Shown here piece after piece: positions 51,439-61,629 of a stretch of 64,000 bases of DNA; position 1 is the first letter of the stretch, and the number at the start of each line of letters is the position of its first letter. Source of the DNA: Arthrobacter citreus (GTDB lineage Bacteria; Actinomycetota; Actinomycetes; Actinomycetales; Micrococcaceae); contig NZ_VTFV01000001.1 in NCBI RefSeq assembly GCF_009192745.1, positions 1 to 64,000 on the forward strand, read 5' to 3'. The notes under the pieces were generated by a model that searched no databases, was not told where the DNA came from, and saw only the letters and a list, made by a program, of their open reading frames with translations. A program made the position numbers and the translations under genes.

Positions 51439-52167
51439 ATGGAGCGCTTCCGCGGCTATATCGCCGGGCTGGGCACTGCCTCGGGGACCCGCCTGGTTGT
51501 TGGGCACTGGCCGGACTCACCGTTCGGCCCGTTCACCGATGTCATGGTGGAGAACCGGTTCGGTTCCCGGCTGCTGCTCGCGCCCAGCGAAGCGGTTGCC
51601 CGCTATGTTTCCTCCACCTACACCTTCGACGCAATCGATGTGGTTCCGGTCAGCGCCTTCCTGGCCGAGGACAGGCTGAAGGTCGACGGCGGTCCGCTGC
51701 AGCTCAGCGCGCAGCTTGGCCGGGTGACCCTGCTGGGACGCGTCCTTGAAGCCGTTCCCGCCCCGCTGGCCGTCCATCCGCTCTGGCTGCAGGCGATCAA
51801 CCCGCTGGCCAGCCTGATTGTCCGCGGGGTACGGACTGCAGGAACTACCGGGGACCGCCTGGAGTTCTACGGAGTACGCTCCATCCGCCGCCTCGCCTCC
51901 GCGCAGTGTTCCTGGAACGGCGAGGATCTGGGCTCCCTGACGCCTGTCAGCCCGCCTGTCCGGTTCGGGTTTTCCTCCGTGCCGGCCAAGCCGCAGATCC
52001 TGGCAGTGACCACCACCATCACCGCCAGGAACCCGGCGCAGAGGGAAGGAACCCACGCATGGAGAACCGCTTTCACCCGCATGCCGAGTCAGTCTGGTCC
52101 TATCCCCGTCCGCCCCGAGTCGAACCAAGCAATGAACGCGTCAAAGTCTGGCTTGGCGGAAACCTGA
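51439..52167 (+). CDS. hypothetical protein overlapping the DUF427 gene
   Basis: 242 aa from ATG at 51439 (weak ribosome-binding site). The first 200 residues are protein-like (GTRLVVGHWPDSPFGPFTDVMVENRFGSRLLLAPS) and could be an actinobacterial conserved protein, but I do not recognise the family. The last 36 residues are encoded over the start of the DUF427 gene, an overlap of 109 bases, and read like out-of-frame sequence. An ancestral stop may have been lost or a frameshift extended the end. Confidence 0.6.
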   Translation: MERFRGYIAGLGTASGTRLVVGHWPDSPFGPFTDVMVENRFGSRLLLAPSEAVARYVSSTYTFDAIDVVPVSAFLAEDRLKVDGGPLQLSAQLGRVTLLGRVLEAVPAPLAVHPLWLQAINPLASLIVRGVRTAGTTGDRLEFYGVRSIRRLASAQCSWNGEDLGSLTPVSPPVRFGFSSVPAKPQILAVTTTITARNPAQREGTHAWRTAFTRMPSQSGPIPVRPESNQAMNASKSGLAET

Positions 52168-52544
52168 TCGCAGACACCTCCGATGCCCTGCGCGTCCTCG
52201 AAACCAGCCATCCGCCGGTCTACTACCTGCCCCTGGACGTCTTTGCCCCCGGAGTGCTGCAGCCGGTCAGCGGAATCACGCACTGCGAGTTCAAGGGAGC
52301 AGCCGCCTATTTCGACGTCGTCTCCGGCCCGCAGCGGGCTGCCCGCGCTGCGTGGACCTACCCGCATCCGTTTCCCGGCTACGAGGAGCTCTCCCACACC
52401 GCCGCCCTGTACCCGGGGCTGATGAATTCCGTGACCGTGGACGGGGAAGAGGTGCAGCCGCAGGAAGGGGACTTCTACGGCGGCTGGATCACCAGCCGGG
52501 TGACCGGACCGTTTAAGGGCGCGCCGGGCACCTGGGGCTGGTAA
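52059..52544 (+). CDS. DUF427-family protein
   Basis: 161 aa from ATG at 52059, supported by AGGGAAGGA. The family pattern is KVWLGGNLIADTSDALRVLETSHPPVYYLPLDVF, THCEFKGAAAYFDVV, RAAWTYPHPFPGYEEL and YGGWITSRVTGPFKGAPGTWGW. DUF427 is a beta-rich fold of unknown activity common in actinobacteria. Confidence 0.88.
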   Translation: MENRFHPHAESVWSYPRPPRVEPSNERVKVWLGGNLIADTSDALRVLETSHPPVYYLPLDVFAPGVLQPVSGITHCEFKGAAAYFDVVSGPQRAARAAWTYPHPFPGYEELSHTAALYPGLMNSVTVDGEEVQPQEGDFYGGWITSRVTGPFKGAPGTWGW

Positions 52545-52560
52545 CTCCGGCCCCGGGCAC

Positions 52561-52596
52561 AGCAAAGGCGCCCCCCGCACGGGAGGCGCCTTTGCT
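52561..52596. terminator. bidirectional intrinsic terminator
   Basis: AGCAAAGGCGCC (52561-52572) pairs with GGCGCCTTTGCT (52585-52596). It lies between the convergent DUF427 and DUF3151 genes. Confidence 0.85.
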
Positions 52597-52612
52597 CAAG
52601 GCATGGGCGGTG

Positions 52613-53031
52613 CTAGCCCTCGATGGCTGCCTTGGCGGACGGGTCTGACGCGTCCAGGAACTTCTCGATCCGGTCCACTTCCTCACTCTCGCCGATCGCC
52701 GCTGCGGCACGGCCCAGGGCGTACAGCGCCCGGAGGAACCCGCGGTTGGGTTCGTGCTCCCAGGGGATGGGGCCGGTGCCGCGCCAGCCGGCGCGCCGCA
52801 GTGCGTCCAGGCCGCGGTGGTAACCCACCCGGGCGTACGCGTAGGACTCCACCGGACGTCCGTCAGCGAAGGCCTCGTCGGCCAGCGTCGCCCAGACCTG
52901 GGAGGAGGTGGGGAACTTGGCTGCCAGGTCCACTGCCTCGTCACCGGCCGCGAGGCGGGCGACGACGTCGGTCTCCTCCGGCAGGTACGTGGGCTCGGGG
53001 CCGAGCAGGTTCTTGCGGAATTCGTCTGACA

Positions 53032-53032
<1 letters not shown>
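52613..53032 (-). CDS. DUF3151-family protein
   Basis: 139 aa. Actinobacterial family with NLLGPEPTYLPEE at the N-terminus and SYAYARVGYHRGLDALRRAGWRGTGPIPWEHEPNRGFLRALYALGRAA in the middle. The structure looks all-helical. Function unknown. The ATG shares one base with the fba stop, so it is translated together with the aldolase. Confidence 0.88.
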
Positions 53033-54051
<1,019 letters not shown>

Positions 54052-54198
54052 GCTGACTCCTTAGCGAAGGTTCGAAAGTGCGGCAGGGCCGGGCCCTCTT
54101 TGGCTTCTCCCATCCTAGCCACAAGAGTCCTTTGCGCATCAGATAACACAGGTTCCGGGCTTCGCACATGCTGCTTCAGCCCGGACCAGCGCTGCGTA

Positions 54199-54864
54199 TC
54201 AGCTCACCTTCTGCCCAAATACGTGGCGGCGGACCCAGCCGTGCATGGCAATGGCAGCGGCAGCGGATGCGTTCATGGACCGCGTGGAGCCAAACTGGGC
54301 GATGGAAAGCGTGGCTTCCGCGGCCTGGTGCACCTCGGGCGTGAGGCCGGGGCCTTCCTGGCCGAAGACCAGGACGCAGCTGCGCGGCAGGTCGTAGGTT
54401 TCCAGCGGAACTGAATCCGGGAAGTTGTCGATTCCGATGATGGCCAGGCCCTCGGAGCGTGCCCATTCGGTGAACTCTTCCACGCTCGGGTGGTGCCGCA
54501 CGTGCTGGTAACGGTCGGTGACCATTGCGCCGCGGCGGTTCCAGCGGCGTCGTCCAATGATGTGGACTTCCTTGGCCAGGAAGGCGTTGGCGGTGCGCAC
54601 CACGGACCCGATGTTCAGGTCATGCTGCCAGTTTTCGATGGCCACATGGAACTCATGGCGCTTGGAGTCCAGGTCCGCGACGATCGCATCGTGCTTCCAG
54701 TACCGGTACTCGTCCACCACGTTGCGCCGGTCTCCGGCGGCCAGCAGTTCAGGATCCCACTGCTCACCCTCGGGCCACGGCCCCTCCCACGGCCCAACAC
54801 CAACCTGCGGCATTTCGGCTTCTGCCGGCTCTGTTGGGGGAATTGTTTCAGGGCTCTCTATCAC
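54199..54864 (-). CDS. TrmH/SpoU-family RNA 2'-O-methyltransferase
   Basis: 221 aa from GTG at 54864; the start is uncertain because the nearest GGAAGG is too close, and ATG at 54810 (203 aa) is possible. SPOUT-fold motifs are NIGSVVRTANAFLAKEVHIIGRRRWNRRG (motif 1 with catalytic Arg), VLVFGQEGPGLTPEV (motif 2) and IAQFGSTRSMNASAAAAIAMHGWVRRH (motif 3). The RNA target is not identifiable. Confidence 0.88.
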   Translation of the reverse strand: MIESPETIPPTEPAEAEMPQVGVGPWEGPWPEGEQWDPELLAAGDRRNVVDEYRYWKHDAIVADLDSKRHEFHVAIENWQHDLNIGSVVRTANAFLAKEVHIIGRRRWNRRGAMVTDRYQHVRHHPSVEEFTEWARSEGLAIIGIDNFPDSVPLETYDLPRSCVLVFGQEGPGLTPEVHQAAEATLSIAQFGSTRSMNASAAAAIAMHGWVRRHVFGQKVS

Positions 54865-54982
54865 CCTTCCAGCGTAAGGTGAAAGACTGGACCATCCCGC
54901 ATCCGCACCGGGAGACACAGGCCTGCGCCCGGACTCCCGATTGGCTGCGGGTACGAAGCAGAACACGCACTGGAGGCAAACT

Positions 54983-55774
54983 GTGGGCGAGAACGAGAAC
55001 ATCGAGTGCTGGCTGACGGACATGGACGGCGTGCTGGTCCATGAGAACCAGGCGATTCCCGGAGCCGCGGAGCTGATCAACCGCTGGGTGGACACTTCCA
55101 AGCGGTTCCTGGTGCTGACCAACAACTCGATCTACACCCCGCGGGACCTCGCCGCCCGGCTGCATGCCTCCGGCCTGGATGTCCCGGAGGAAAACCTCTG
55201 GACGTCCGCACTGGCGACGGCCGAATTCCTCAAGGACCAGCTCAAGGGCTCCTCCACCCCCGGGCGCGCCTTCGTGATCGGCGAGGCGGGATTGACGACG
55301 GCGCTGCATGAGGCCGGGATGATCCTCACGGACACCAACCCGGACTATGTGGTGCTGGGAGAAACCCGCACCTATTCCTTCGGCACCATCACCAAGGCGA
55401 TCCGGCTCATCCTCGACGGCGCGCGGTTCATTGCCACCAACCCGGACGTCACCGGCCCTTCAGCGGAGGGACCCATCCCGGCCACCGGCGCCATCGCAGC
55501 GCTGATCACGGCCGCCACGGACAGGGAGCCCTACATTGTGGGCAAGCCGAATCCCATGATGTTCCGCTCCGCCATGAACAAGATCGACGCGCATTCCGAG
55601 ACCACCGGCATGATCGGGGACCGGATGGACACGGACATCATCGCCGGGATCGAAGCGGGGCTGACCACGGTGCTGGTACTTACCGGCATCACCCAGCGCG
55701 AGGACATTGCCCGCTACTCCTTCCGGCCAACCCAGGTGATCGACTCCGTGGCGGACCTGATCAAGACCGTCTAG
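54983..55774 (+). CDS. HAD-IIA family phosphatase (NagD-like)
   Basis: 263 aa from GTG at 54983 (TGGAGG upstream). HAD motif I is WLTDMDGVLVHE, motif II LVLTNNS, motif III lysine in YIVGKPNPMMF, and motif IV MIGDRMDTDIIAGIEAGLTTVLVLTG. The C2a cap between motifs II and III is typical of NagD/AraL. It dephosphorylates small sugar or nucleotide phosphates; substrate unknown. Confidence 0.9.
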   Translation: MGENENIECWLTDMDGVLVHENQAIPGAAELINRWVDTSKRFLVLTNNSIYTPRDLAARLHASGLDVPEENLWTSALATAEFLKDQLKGSSTPGRAFVIGEAGLTTALHEAGMILTDTNPDYVVLGETRTYSFGTITKAIRLILDGARFIATNPDVTGPSAEGPIPATGAIAALITAATDREPYIVGKPNPMMFRSAMNKIDAHSETTGMIGDRMDTDIIAGIEAGLTTVLVLTGITQREDIARYSFRPTQVIDSVADLIKTV

Positions 55775-55784
55775 CCGGAGGGGG

Positions 55785-56792
55785 CTAGAACGGCACCTTG
55801 CCGCCGCCGCCGCCCACGGCAGGCACCGGAACGTAGGTGTCCAGGACCTCGTCCACCACACGCTGGTAGACCACCGGATTCCACTGCGGGCTGGCATGTG
55901 CCGGGCGTGCACCCTCGGTGACGAGCGAATTCGAGACCATGTTGTTCGGAAAGACCTCGGTCCAGCGGGCCCGGGCGGTGTAGTAGTTCACCGTCTCATC
56001 GCCCGGGTTTCCGATGAAGGCCAGCTCGGCGTCTCCAATGGCACCCGCGAACGCAGCGGCGTCGTAATGGTAAATGTAGGAGGACTCCGACTGGATCAGG
56101 GTGCTCGACGGCGCCAGCGGGGAAAGCTGTTCCAGCGTCTGGTCCACCACCGTGCTCCAGCTGCGCTCGTCCTTGTGCAGGATCCGCTCCCCCAGCTCGT
56201 AGCCTCCGCGCAGCGCGCTGGGGATCCGGTAGCCCGCTTCGTAGAGCAGCACTACGCCGCGGATCATGTTCTGGTCCAGGACATCGAAACGCCCGGCCGG
56301 GCTTGAGTCCAGGATGACCAGCTCCACCTGCACTCCACGGGCCAGCAGCCGTGCCGCCAGTTCCACGGCCACCATCCCGCCAAAGCTGTGCCCGTAGAAA
56401 TACACGCGGTTGAGGCGCCGGGTACGGATGTGCCGGAAAACCTCGGCCTCGACCGTGTCCAGGTCAAGGCCCTTGTTGGAATACCCCACTGCCGCCATCT
56501 GCCCGCGCCTGGCCAGCGCCGGGCGCAGCGAGTTCACAATCCAGACCGCCTCTTCCCAGCTGGTCTTGTAGCCCGGGAAGAGGAACCACATGGCGCGGGG
56601 GAACTCGGAGGCAGCGGCGTCGTCGCGGACCGTGAGGATTTGCAGCTCTTCGCGCTGTTCCTGGATCAGGCGTGTGACAAAAAGGTCGGCGGCCAGCGTC
56701 AGGCCGGCGGCGGCCCCAACCAGGAACCGTCGCCGGGAAAAGCGGCCCAGGCTCTCCGCATAGCGGAGGACCTTTGCTGGGTCATCGCTCAT
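55785..56792 (-). CDS. exported alpha/beta-hydrolase
   Basis: 335 aa from ATG at 56792. The N-terminus has a twin-arginine-like signal (GRFSRRRFLVGAAAGLTLAADLFV, residues 15-38). The fold continues with MWFLFPGYKTSWEE, YFYGHSFGGMVAVELAARLL (nucleophile Ser in GHSFGG) and LVILDSSPAG. Long GDAELAFIGNPGDETVNYYTARARW and HASPQWNPVVYQRVV near the end may carry the acid and His. It may be a thioesterase- or lipase-like secreted enzyme. Confidence 0.75.
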   Translation of the reverse strand: MSDDPAKVLRYAESLGRFSRRRFLVGAAAGLTLAADLFVTRLIQEQREELQILTVRDDAAASEFPRAMWFLFPGYKTSWEEAVWIVNSLRPALARRGQMAAVGYSNKGLDLDTVEAEVFRHIRTRRLNRVYFYGHSFGGMVAVELAARLLARGVQVELVILDSSPAGRFDVLDQNMIRGVVLLYEAGYRIPSALRGGYELGERILHKDERSWSTVVDQTLEQLSPLAPSSTLIQSESSYIYHYDAAAFAGAIGDAELAFIGNPGDETVNYYTARARWTEVFPNNMVSNSLVTEGARPAHASPQWNPVVYQRVVDEVLDTYVPVPAVGGGGGKVPF

Positions 56793-56817
56793 GGGCTCGG
56801 CGCAACCGGTGTGGGTG

Positions 56818-57387
56818 TTAGTCGAGGCCGAGCTCGTCCTTGCCGAACGCGAACAGGTACGGCACGCCCGCTTCGGCTTCGATGCGTTCCTTGGCACCGG
56901 TGTCCCGGTCCACGATCACTGCGACGGCGACGACGTTGCCACCCGCGTTCCGCACACCCTCCACCGCGGTCAGCGCCGATCCGCCGGTGGTGGATGTGTC
57001 CTCCAGGACAACGACGTCGCGGCCCGCCACGTCGGGACCTTCCACCTGGCGGCCCATGCCGTAGGACTTCTGCGCCTTGCGGACCACGAACGCATCAACG
57101 GTGCCTCCGCTGCGGGCGGAGGCGTTCATGACGGCGGTTGCGACCGGGTCCGCACCCATGGTCAGGCCCCCGGCACTGGCGAACTGGATACCGGCGGATT
57201 CGATCATGTCCAGCATGACTTCACCCACCAGCTGTGAAGCCTCGTGGTGCAGGGTGATGCGGCGCAGGTCGATGTAGTAATCGGCTTCCTTTCCGGAAGA
57301 AAGGATCACCTTTCCGCGCACCACGGCCAGTTCCTTGATTAGTTCCAGGAGGCGGGCACGGGACGCGGCGATCTGCGGGGAAGTCAT
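56818..57387 (-). CDS. pyrE: orotate phosphoribosyltransferase
   Basis: 189 aa. It makes OMP from orotate and PRPP in pyrimidine synthesis. The PRPP-binding motif [21 protein letters not shown] is clear near residue 125, preceded by the [15 protein letters not shown] strand and [18 protein letters not shown] catalytic loop. It stands 25 bases upstream of the exported hydrolase gene on the same strand. Confidence 0.95.
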   Translation of the reverse strand: MTSPQIAASRARLLELIKELAVVRGKVILSSGKEADYYIDLRRITLHHEASQLVGEVMLDMIESAGIQFASAGGLTMGADPVATAVMNASARSGGTVDAFVVRKAQKSYGMGRQVEGPDVAGRDVVVLEDTSTTGGSALTAVEGVRNAGGNVVAVAVIVDRDTGAKERIEAEAGVPYLFAFGKDELGLD

Positions 57388-57499
57388 GCCCCAATCCTAT
57401 CCGAGCACCTCCCTGCGGCCCTTCCGGAGGCCGGGCACGGGCGTCACAGAACGTCCGGCCCCTGCCCCGGCAAACAGTGCGTTGTATAGGCTGAACGCC

Positions 57500-58321
57500 A
57501 TGCGCGAACTTCAAGCCGAAATCATTGCCGAAATGGGTGTGCACCCCGCCATTGATCCGGAAGCGGAGATCCGGCGCCGGGTGGACTTCCTCAAGGACTA
57601 CCTGCACGCATCCCACACCAAGGGGTTTGTGCTGGGCATCAGCGGCGGCGTGGACTCCACGCTGGCCGGCCGCCTGGCCCAGCTGGCCGTCGAGGAACTG
57701 AACGCGGAGGGTACGGAGGCGAACTTCATTGCCCTGCGGCTGCCGTACCGGGTACAGCACGACGAAGACGACGCCCAGGCAGCGCTGGAGTTCATCCAGC
57801 CCAAGACCTCCTGGACCTACAACATCGGGGACGCGGTGGACGGTTTCGAGAAGGCCTACGCGGCCATGGAAACCGGAAGCCTCAGCGACTTCAACAAGGG
57901 CAACATCAAGGCCCGGGTGCGGATGACGGCCCAGTACGCCGTTGGCGGGGAACACAACCTCCTGGTCATCGGCACGGACCACGGAGCCGAATCCGTAACC
58001 GGCTTCTTCACCAAGTATGGAGACGGCGGCGCCGACGTCCTGCCCCTGTTCGGGCTCGACAAACGGCAGGTCCGTTCCCTGCTCAGCGCCCTGGGCGCCT
58101 CGGACAAGCTTGTTGGCAAGGCACCGACCGCCGACCTGCTCGACGGCGTACCCGGCCAGACGGACGAGACGGAACTGGGCATTACGTACAACCAGATCGA
58201 CGACTACCTCGAGGGCCGCGAAGTCTCCGACGACGCAGCCGAGAAGATCGAGAAGCGTTACCTGATGACGCGGCACAAGCGGACGACGCCGGTTTCGATT
58301 CTTGACGGCTGGTGGAAATAA
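57500..58321 (+). CDS. nadE: ammonia-dependent NAD+ synthetase
   Basis: 273 aa, the length of the NH3-dependent E. coli type, without an amidase domain. The PP-loop is [20 protein letters not shown] (near 42-61). Other motifs are [58 protein letters not shown] and [30 protein letters not shown]. The ATG at 57500 fits the family N-terminus [14 protein letters not shown]. Confidence 0.95.
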   Translation: MRELQAEIIAEMGVHPAIDPEAEIRRRVDFLKDYLHASHTKGFVLGISGGVDSTLAGRLAQLAVEELNAEGTEANFIALRLPYRVQHDEDDAQAALEFIQPKTSWTYNIGDAVDGFEKAYAAMETGSLSDFNKGNIKARVRMTAQYAVGGEHNLLVIGTDHGAESVTGFFTKYGDGGADVLPLFGLDKRQVRSLLSALGASDKLVGKAPTADLLDGVPGQTDETELGITYNQIDDYLEGREVSDDAAEKIEKRYLMTRHKRTTPVSILDGWWK

Positions 58322-58450
58322 TCCTGTAGGTGGGGCCGATGGCCCCGGGACGGCGGCAACGAAACTCCTTCGCTCGCAGAGCTCGCTTGGAGTATTAAAG
58401 CCGCCTAACCCGGGACCACCTGCCCGCTCAGGAAGGCAGTGGCGAGCCGC

Positions 58451-59107
58451 CTATGAAACCACGGCGTCGGCCGTTTCCAGCTGAATGGTGAAGGTCGCTG
58501 CAGTGTCTGACCGCAGTGAGTCGATGTCCTGGCCGGGAGCCATGCGGCGGAGAACCAGGGCGTTGTCGACGACGTCGAAGACGGCACGGTCGGTGATGAT
58601 GCGGTCCACGACGCCAACGCCGGTGAGCGGAAGATCGCACTGCTGCACAATCTTCGGAGTTCCGTCCTTCGCCGTGTGGTCCGTGATCACAATCACCCGC
58701 GGGGTACCGGCCACCAGGTCCATGGCGCCGCCCATCCCTTTGACCAGCTTGCCCGGAATGGTCCAGTTCGCCAGGTCACCGGAGGCGGAGACCTGCAGCG
58801 CGCCGAGGATCGCCGTCTGCACGTGGCCTCCGCGGATCATGCCGAAAGACGTTGCCGAGTCGAAGAAGCTGCCGCCTGGAAGCACCGTCACTGTCTGCTT
58901 GCCCGCGTTGATCAGGTCGGCATCCTCCTCACCCTCATACGGAAACGGTCCCATGCCCAGCAACCCGTTCTCACTCTGCAGGAAAACGCTCACGCCCGGG
59001 GGCAGGTGATTCGCCACCAGCGTGGGAATGCCGATTCCGAGGTTGACGTATTGGCCGTCCTGGAGCTCTGCAGCGGCAAGCGCCGCCATTTCATCACGTG
59101 TCCACAT
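58451..59107 (-). CDS. 3-oxoacid/3-oxoadipate CoA-transferase, subunit B
   Basis: 218 aa. The catalytic glutamate lies in the conserved [12 protein letters not shown] near residue 48. [17 protein letters not shown] and [21 protein letters not shown] are typical of ScoB/PcaJ. It follows subunit A by four bases. Both succinyl-CoA:acetoacetate transferase and beta-ketoadipate CoA-transferase fit; the IclR neighbour is common with the latter. Confidence 0.9.
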   Translation of the reverse strand: MWTRDEMAALAAAELQDGQYVNLGIGIPTLVANHLPPGVSVFLQSENGLLGMGPFPYEGEEDADLINAGKQTVTVLPGGSFFDSATSFGMIRGGHVQTAILGALQVSASGDLANWTIPGKLVKGMGGAMDLVAGTPRVIVITDHTAKDGTPKIVQQCDLPLTGVGVVDRIITDRAVFDVVDNALVLRRMAPGQDIDSLRSDTAATFTIQLETADAVVS

Positions 59108-59111
59108 GCTC

Positions 59112-59819
59112 TTATGCCTCCGCCCGGACCCGAACGGTCCGCTGCTCGATGTGCTTTTCAGTGTTTTCCGCGGGCACCACTGCCTGGACAAAGATTCCCG
59201 GCGTGTGGATGCGGTCCGGGTCCAGGAAGTCCGGGGTGATCTGCTCGGCCTCGGCAATCGTCATCCGCCCTGCGGCCGCCACCAGCGGATTGAAGTTCTG
59301 CGCCGTCATCCGGTACCGGAGATTACCTTCGGCGTCGGCCAGGTGCGCCCGCACCAGGGCAATATCCGCCACGATTCCGCGTTCCAGGATGGCACGCCGT
59401 CCGTCGAAGACCGCTTCGGGCTTACCTTCGGCGACGGGGGTTCCCACACCGGTGGGCGTGTAGAAGGCAGGGATGCCGGCGCCGCCGGCACGCAGCCGCT
59501 CCGCGAGGGTTCCCTGCGGAACAAACTCCACTTCAAGGTCCCCGGACAGATACTGTTCGGCGAACAGTTTGTTCTCCCCCACGTAGGAACCCAGCACCTT
59601 GGAAACCTGCCTGTTCTCCAGCAGCACTCCCAGCCCCTTGCCGTCCACGCCCATGTTGTTGGAGACGATCGTCAGCCCGCTGGCTCCGCTCTCCCGCAGC
59701 GCGGTGATTAGGTTGACCGGAATACCGCTGAGGCCAAACCCGCCGACGGCGATGGTCATGCCGTCCCGGACGGTCCCCGCCAGCGCCTCGCCTGCACTGC
59801 CTAGGATCTTTCGAGCCAT
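59112..59819 (-). CDS. 3-oxoacid/3-oxoadipate CoA-transferase, subunit A
   Basis: 235 aa from ATG at 59819 (GAGGAG upstream). [43 protein letters not shown] is the CoA-transferase glycine-rich start; [36 protein letters not shown] is the other family block. It is divergent from the IclR regulator gene and first in the two-gene unit. Confidence 0.9.
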   Translation of the reverse strand: MARKILGSAGEALAGTVRDGMTIAVGGFGLSGIPVNLITALRESGASGLTIVSNNMGVDGKGLGVLLENRQVSKVLGSYVGENKLFAEQYLSGDLEVEFVPQGTLAERLRAGGAGIPAFYTPTGVGTPVAEGKPEAVFDGRRAILERGIVADIALVRAHLADAEGNLRYRMTAQNFNPLVAAAGRMTIAEAEQITPDFLDPDRIHTPGIFVQAVVPAENTEKHIEQRTVRVRAEA

Positions 59820-59835
59820 TGACGCGCTCCTCTGC

Positions 59836-59848
59836 TCATAATGTGGAC
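59836..59848. promoter_or_regulatory. 13-bp direct-repeat operator site, CoA-transferase side
   Basis: TCATAATGTGGAC occurs here, 17 bases before the subunit A start, and again at 59946-59958. The distance between the two copies is 110 bases. Duplicated sites flanking a divergent promoter fit binding by the IclR-family protein encoded next door. Confidence 0.6.
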
Positions 59849-59945
59849 TGTGCCCCTTCTGGCTCCCGAGGCTAAATAGCAGGGTGTAAGCCGTCAACGA
59901 ATGCGACAGAAGTGTTCGAATGATGGCCGGAATGCCGCTAAACGT

Positions 59946-59958
59946 TCATAATGTGGAC
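59946..59958. promoter_or_regulatory. 13-bp direct-repeat operator site, iclR side
   Basis: Second exact copy of TCATAATGTGGAC, ending directly before the ATG at 59959. If the longer iclR frame from 59920 were used the site would be inside the coding sequence, which favours the start at 59959. Confidence 0.6.
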
Positions 59959-60738
59959 ATGGTTGAGGGAGTCCAAGGTGCGCAGGTTGTCCATCGGCTC
60001 GCCGGAGTGCTCCGAACCGTTAGCGCCGCGATGCCTCACGGAATAGCCACCAGCGACGTCGCCCGGACCGCGGCGCTCCCTCGCCCCACCGCGCACCGCC
60101 TGCTTGCCTCGCTGGCCGCCGAAGGGTTCCTGGACCATGACCGGCGTTCCGGCCGCTGGCTGCTGGGCCCGGAGCTGTACCTCATGGGATCCGTAGCCGC
60201 TGAACGCTACGACATTTCCCCGCTGGCCCGTGAACACGTCCGGGCCCTCGCCGAAGCCACCGGTGAAAGCGCCTTCTTCTCGGTTCGCCGCGGGAATGAG
60301 ACGGTCTGCCTGCTGCGTGAGGACGGCGCGTTCCCTATCCGCTCCTTCGTCCTTCACGAAGGCAAGAGGTTTCCCCTCGGGGTAGCCTCCGCAGGGCTGG
60401 CCATCCTGGCGTTCCTGCCGGAGAAGGCGGTAGAGCAATACCTTGCGACCACTGACCTCGCTGCCGACCACAGTGACAGCCACGGCCCGGACGCGATCCG
60501 GTCCAGGGTTCGCGACACCCGCGCCCTTGGTTACGCGGTCAACCCGGGACTGATCGTCAGCGGCAGCTGGGGCATGGGTGCCGCGGTGTTCGATCCTTCC
60601 GGGCAGCCGGCCTGGGCGCTGAGTCTCACCGGCATAGCTCCCCGCTTCGCTGACGAGCGCCGCCCGGAACTTGGCCGCCTGCTGCTCCACCATGCCCACG
60701 AACTCTCAAGGAAGCTCCGCCCTACCCCGGCCCGGTAG
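59959..60738 (+). CDS. IclR-family transcriptional regulator
   Basis: 259 aa from ATG at 59959; an upstream ATG at 59920 is possible. The winged-helix lies at about 10-70 (VVHRLAGVLRTVSAAMPHGIATSDVARTAALPRPTAHRLLASLAAEGFL) and the effector domain at about 80-250 (SPLAREHVRALAEATGESAFFSVRRGNETVCLLRE; RFPLGVASAGLAILAFLP; GYAVNPGLIVSGSWGMGAAVFD). It likely controls the divergent CoA-transferase genes in response to an aromatic or keto-acid intermediate. Confidence 0.9.
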   Translation: MVEGVQGAQVVHRLAGVLRTVSAAMPHGIATSDVARTAALPRPTAHRLLASLAAEGFLDHDRRSGRWLLGPELYLMGSVAAERYDISPLAREHVRALAEATGESAFFSVRRGNETVCLLREDGAFPIRSFVLHEGKRFPLGVASAGLAILAFLPEKAVEQYLATTDLAADHSDSHGPDAIRSRVRDTRALGYAVNPGLIVSGSWGMGAAVFDPSGQPAWALSLTGIAPRFADERRPELGRLLLHHAHELSRKLRPTPAR

Positions 60739-60823
60739 CGCGTTCGAGCTACCCAGGCCGGACGAGAAAGGCGGCACCCAGGAACGTAGGCCCTCCTTGC
60801 GCGGATTGGGTAACGTAGCAAGG

Positions 60824-61627
60824 GTGAAGATTGCTACCTGGAATGTGAACTCCATCCGCGCCCGTGCCGACCGCGTTGAAGCCTGGCTGCAGCGCTCCGA
60901 CGTCGACGTCCTGGCTATCCAGGAGACCAAGGCCAAGGACGAGAACTTCCCCTGGGAGATGTTCGAAAACAACGGCTACGAGGTGGCGCACTTCGGGCTG
61001 AGCCAGTGGAACGGCGTCGCCATCGCCTCGCGCGTGGGGCTCGACGACGTCGAGCGCACTTTCCCGGGCCAGCCGCACTTCGGCAAGACCGAGGAAACCA
61101 CTGCCGCCGAAGCCCGAGCCATCGGTGCAACCTGCGGCGGTGTGCGGATCTGGAGCCTCTACGTTCCCAACGGCCGCGCCGTGGATGATCCCCACATGCC
61201 GTACAAGCTCGAGTGGCTGAAGGTCCTGAAGGAACAGGCCGTGTCCTGGGTTGAGGAAGACCCCAAGCTGAACCTGGCGCTCATGGGCGACTGGAACATC
61301 GCCCCGCGGGACGAGGACGTCTGGGACATCGACTGGTTCCGCGCCCAGAACGCCACCCACATCACCGAACCGGAGCGGGCCGCCTTCCAGGCATTCCTGG
61401 ATTCAGGTTTCCAGGACCTGACCCGCCAGTACACCGAAGGCCCCGGGGTTTACACGTACTGGGATTACACCCAGCTGCGCTTCCCGAAGAAGCAGGGAAT
61501 GCGGATCGACTTCGCGCTGGGCTCCCCCGCCCTGGCCGCCCGGGTAACCGGTGCCACCATCGACCGGGAGGAACGCAAGGGCAAGGGCGCCTCCGACCAC
61601 GCGCCCGTGATCGTGGAACTGGACTAG
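60824..61627 (+). CDS. exodeoxyribonuclease III / AP endonuclease
   Basis: 267 aa of the ExoIII/xthA family. It cleaves at abasic sites and removes 3'-blocked ends in base-excision repair. Motifs are KIATWNVNSIRARADRVEAWL, DVLAIQETKAKDENFP (catalytic Glu), LALMGDWNIAPRDEDVWD (Asp and Asn) and KGKGASDHAPVIVEL (catalytic Asp-His). The GTG at 60824 begins VKIATW as in relatives; AAGG is close upstream. Confidence 0.95.
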   Translation: MKIATWNVNSIRARADRVEAWLQRSDVDVLAIQETKAKDENFPWEMFENNGYEVAHFGLSQWNGVAIASRVGLDDVERTFPGQPHFGKTEETTAAEARAIGATCGGVRIWSLYVPNGRAVDDPHMPYKLEWLKVLKEQAVSWVEEDPKLNLALMGDWNIAPRDEDVWDIDWFRAQNATHITEPERAAFQAFLDSGFQDLTRQYTEGPGVYTYWDYTQLRFPKKQGMRIDFALGSPALAARVTGATIDREERKGKGASDHAPVIVELD

Positions 61628-61629
61628 GC

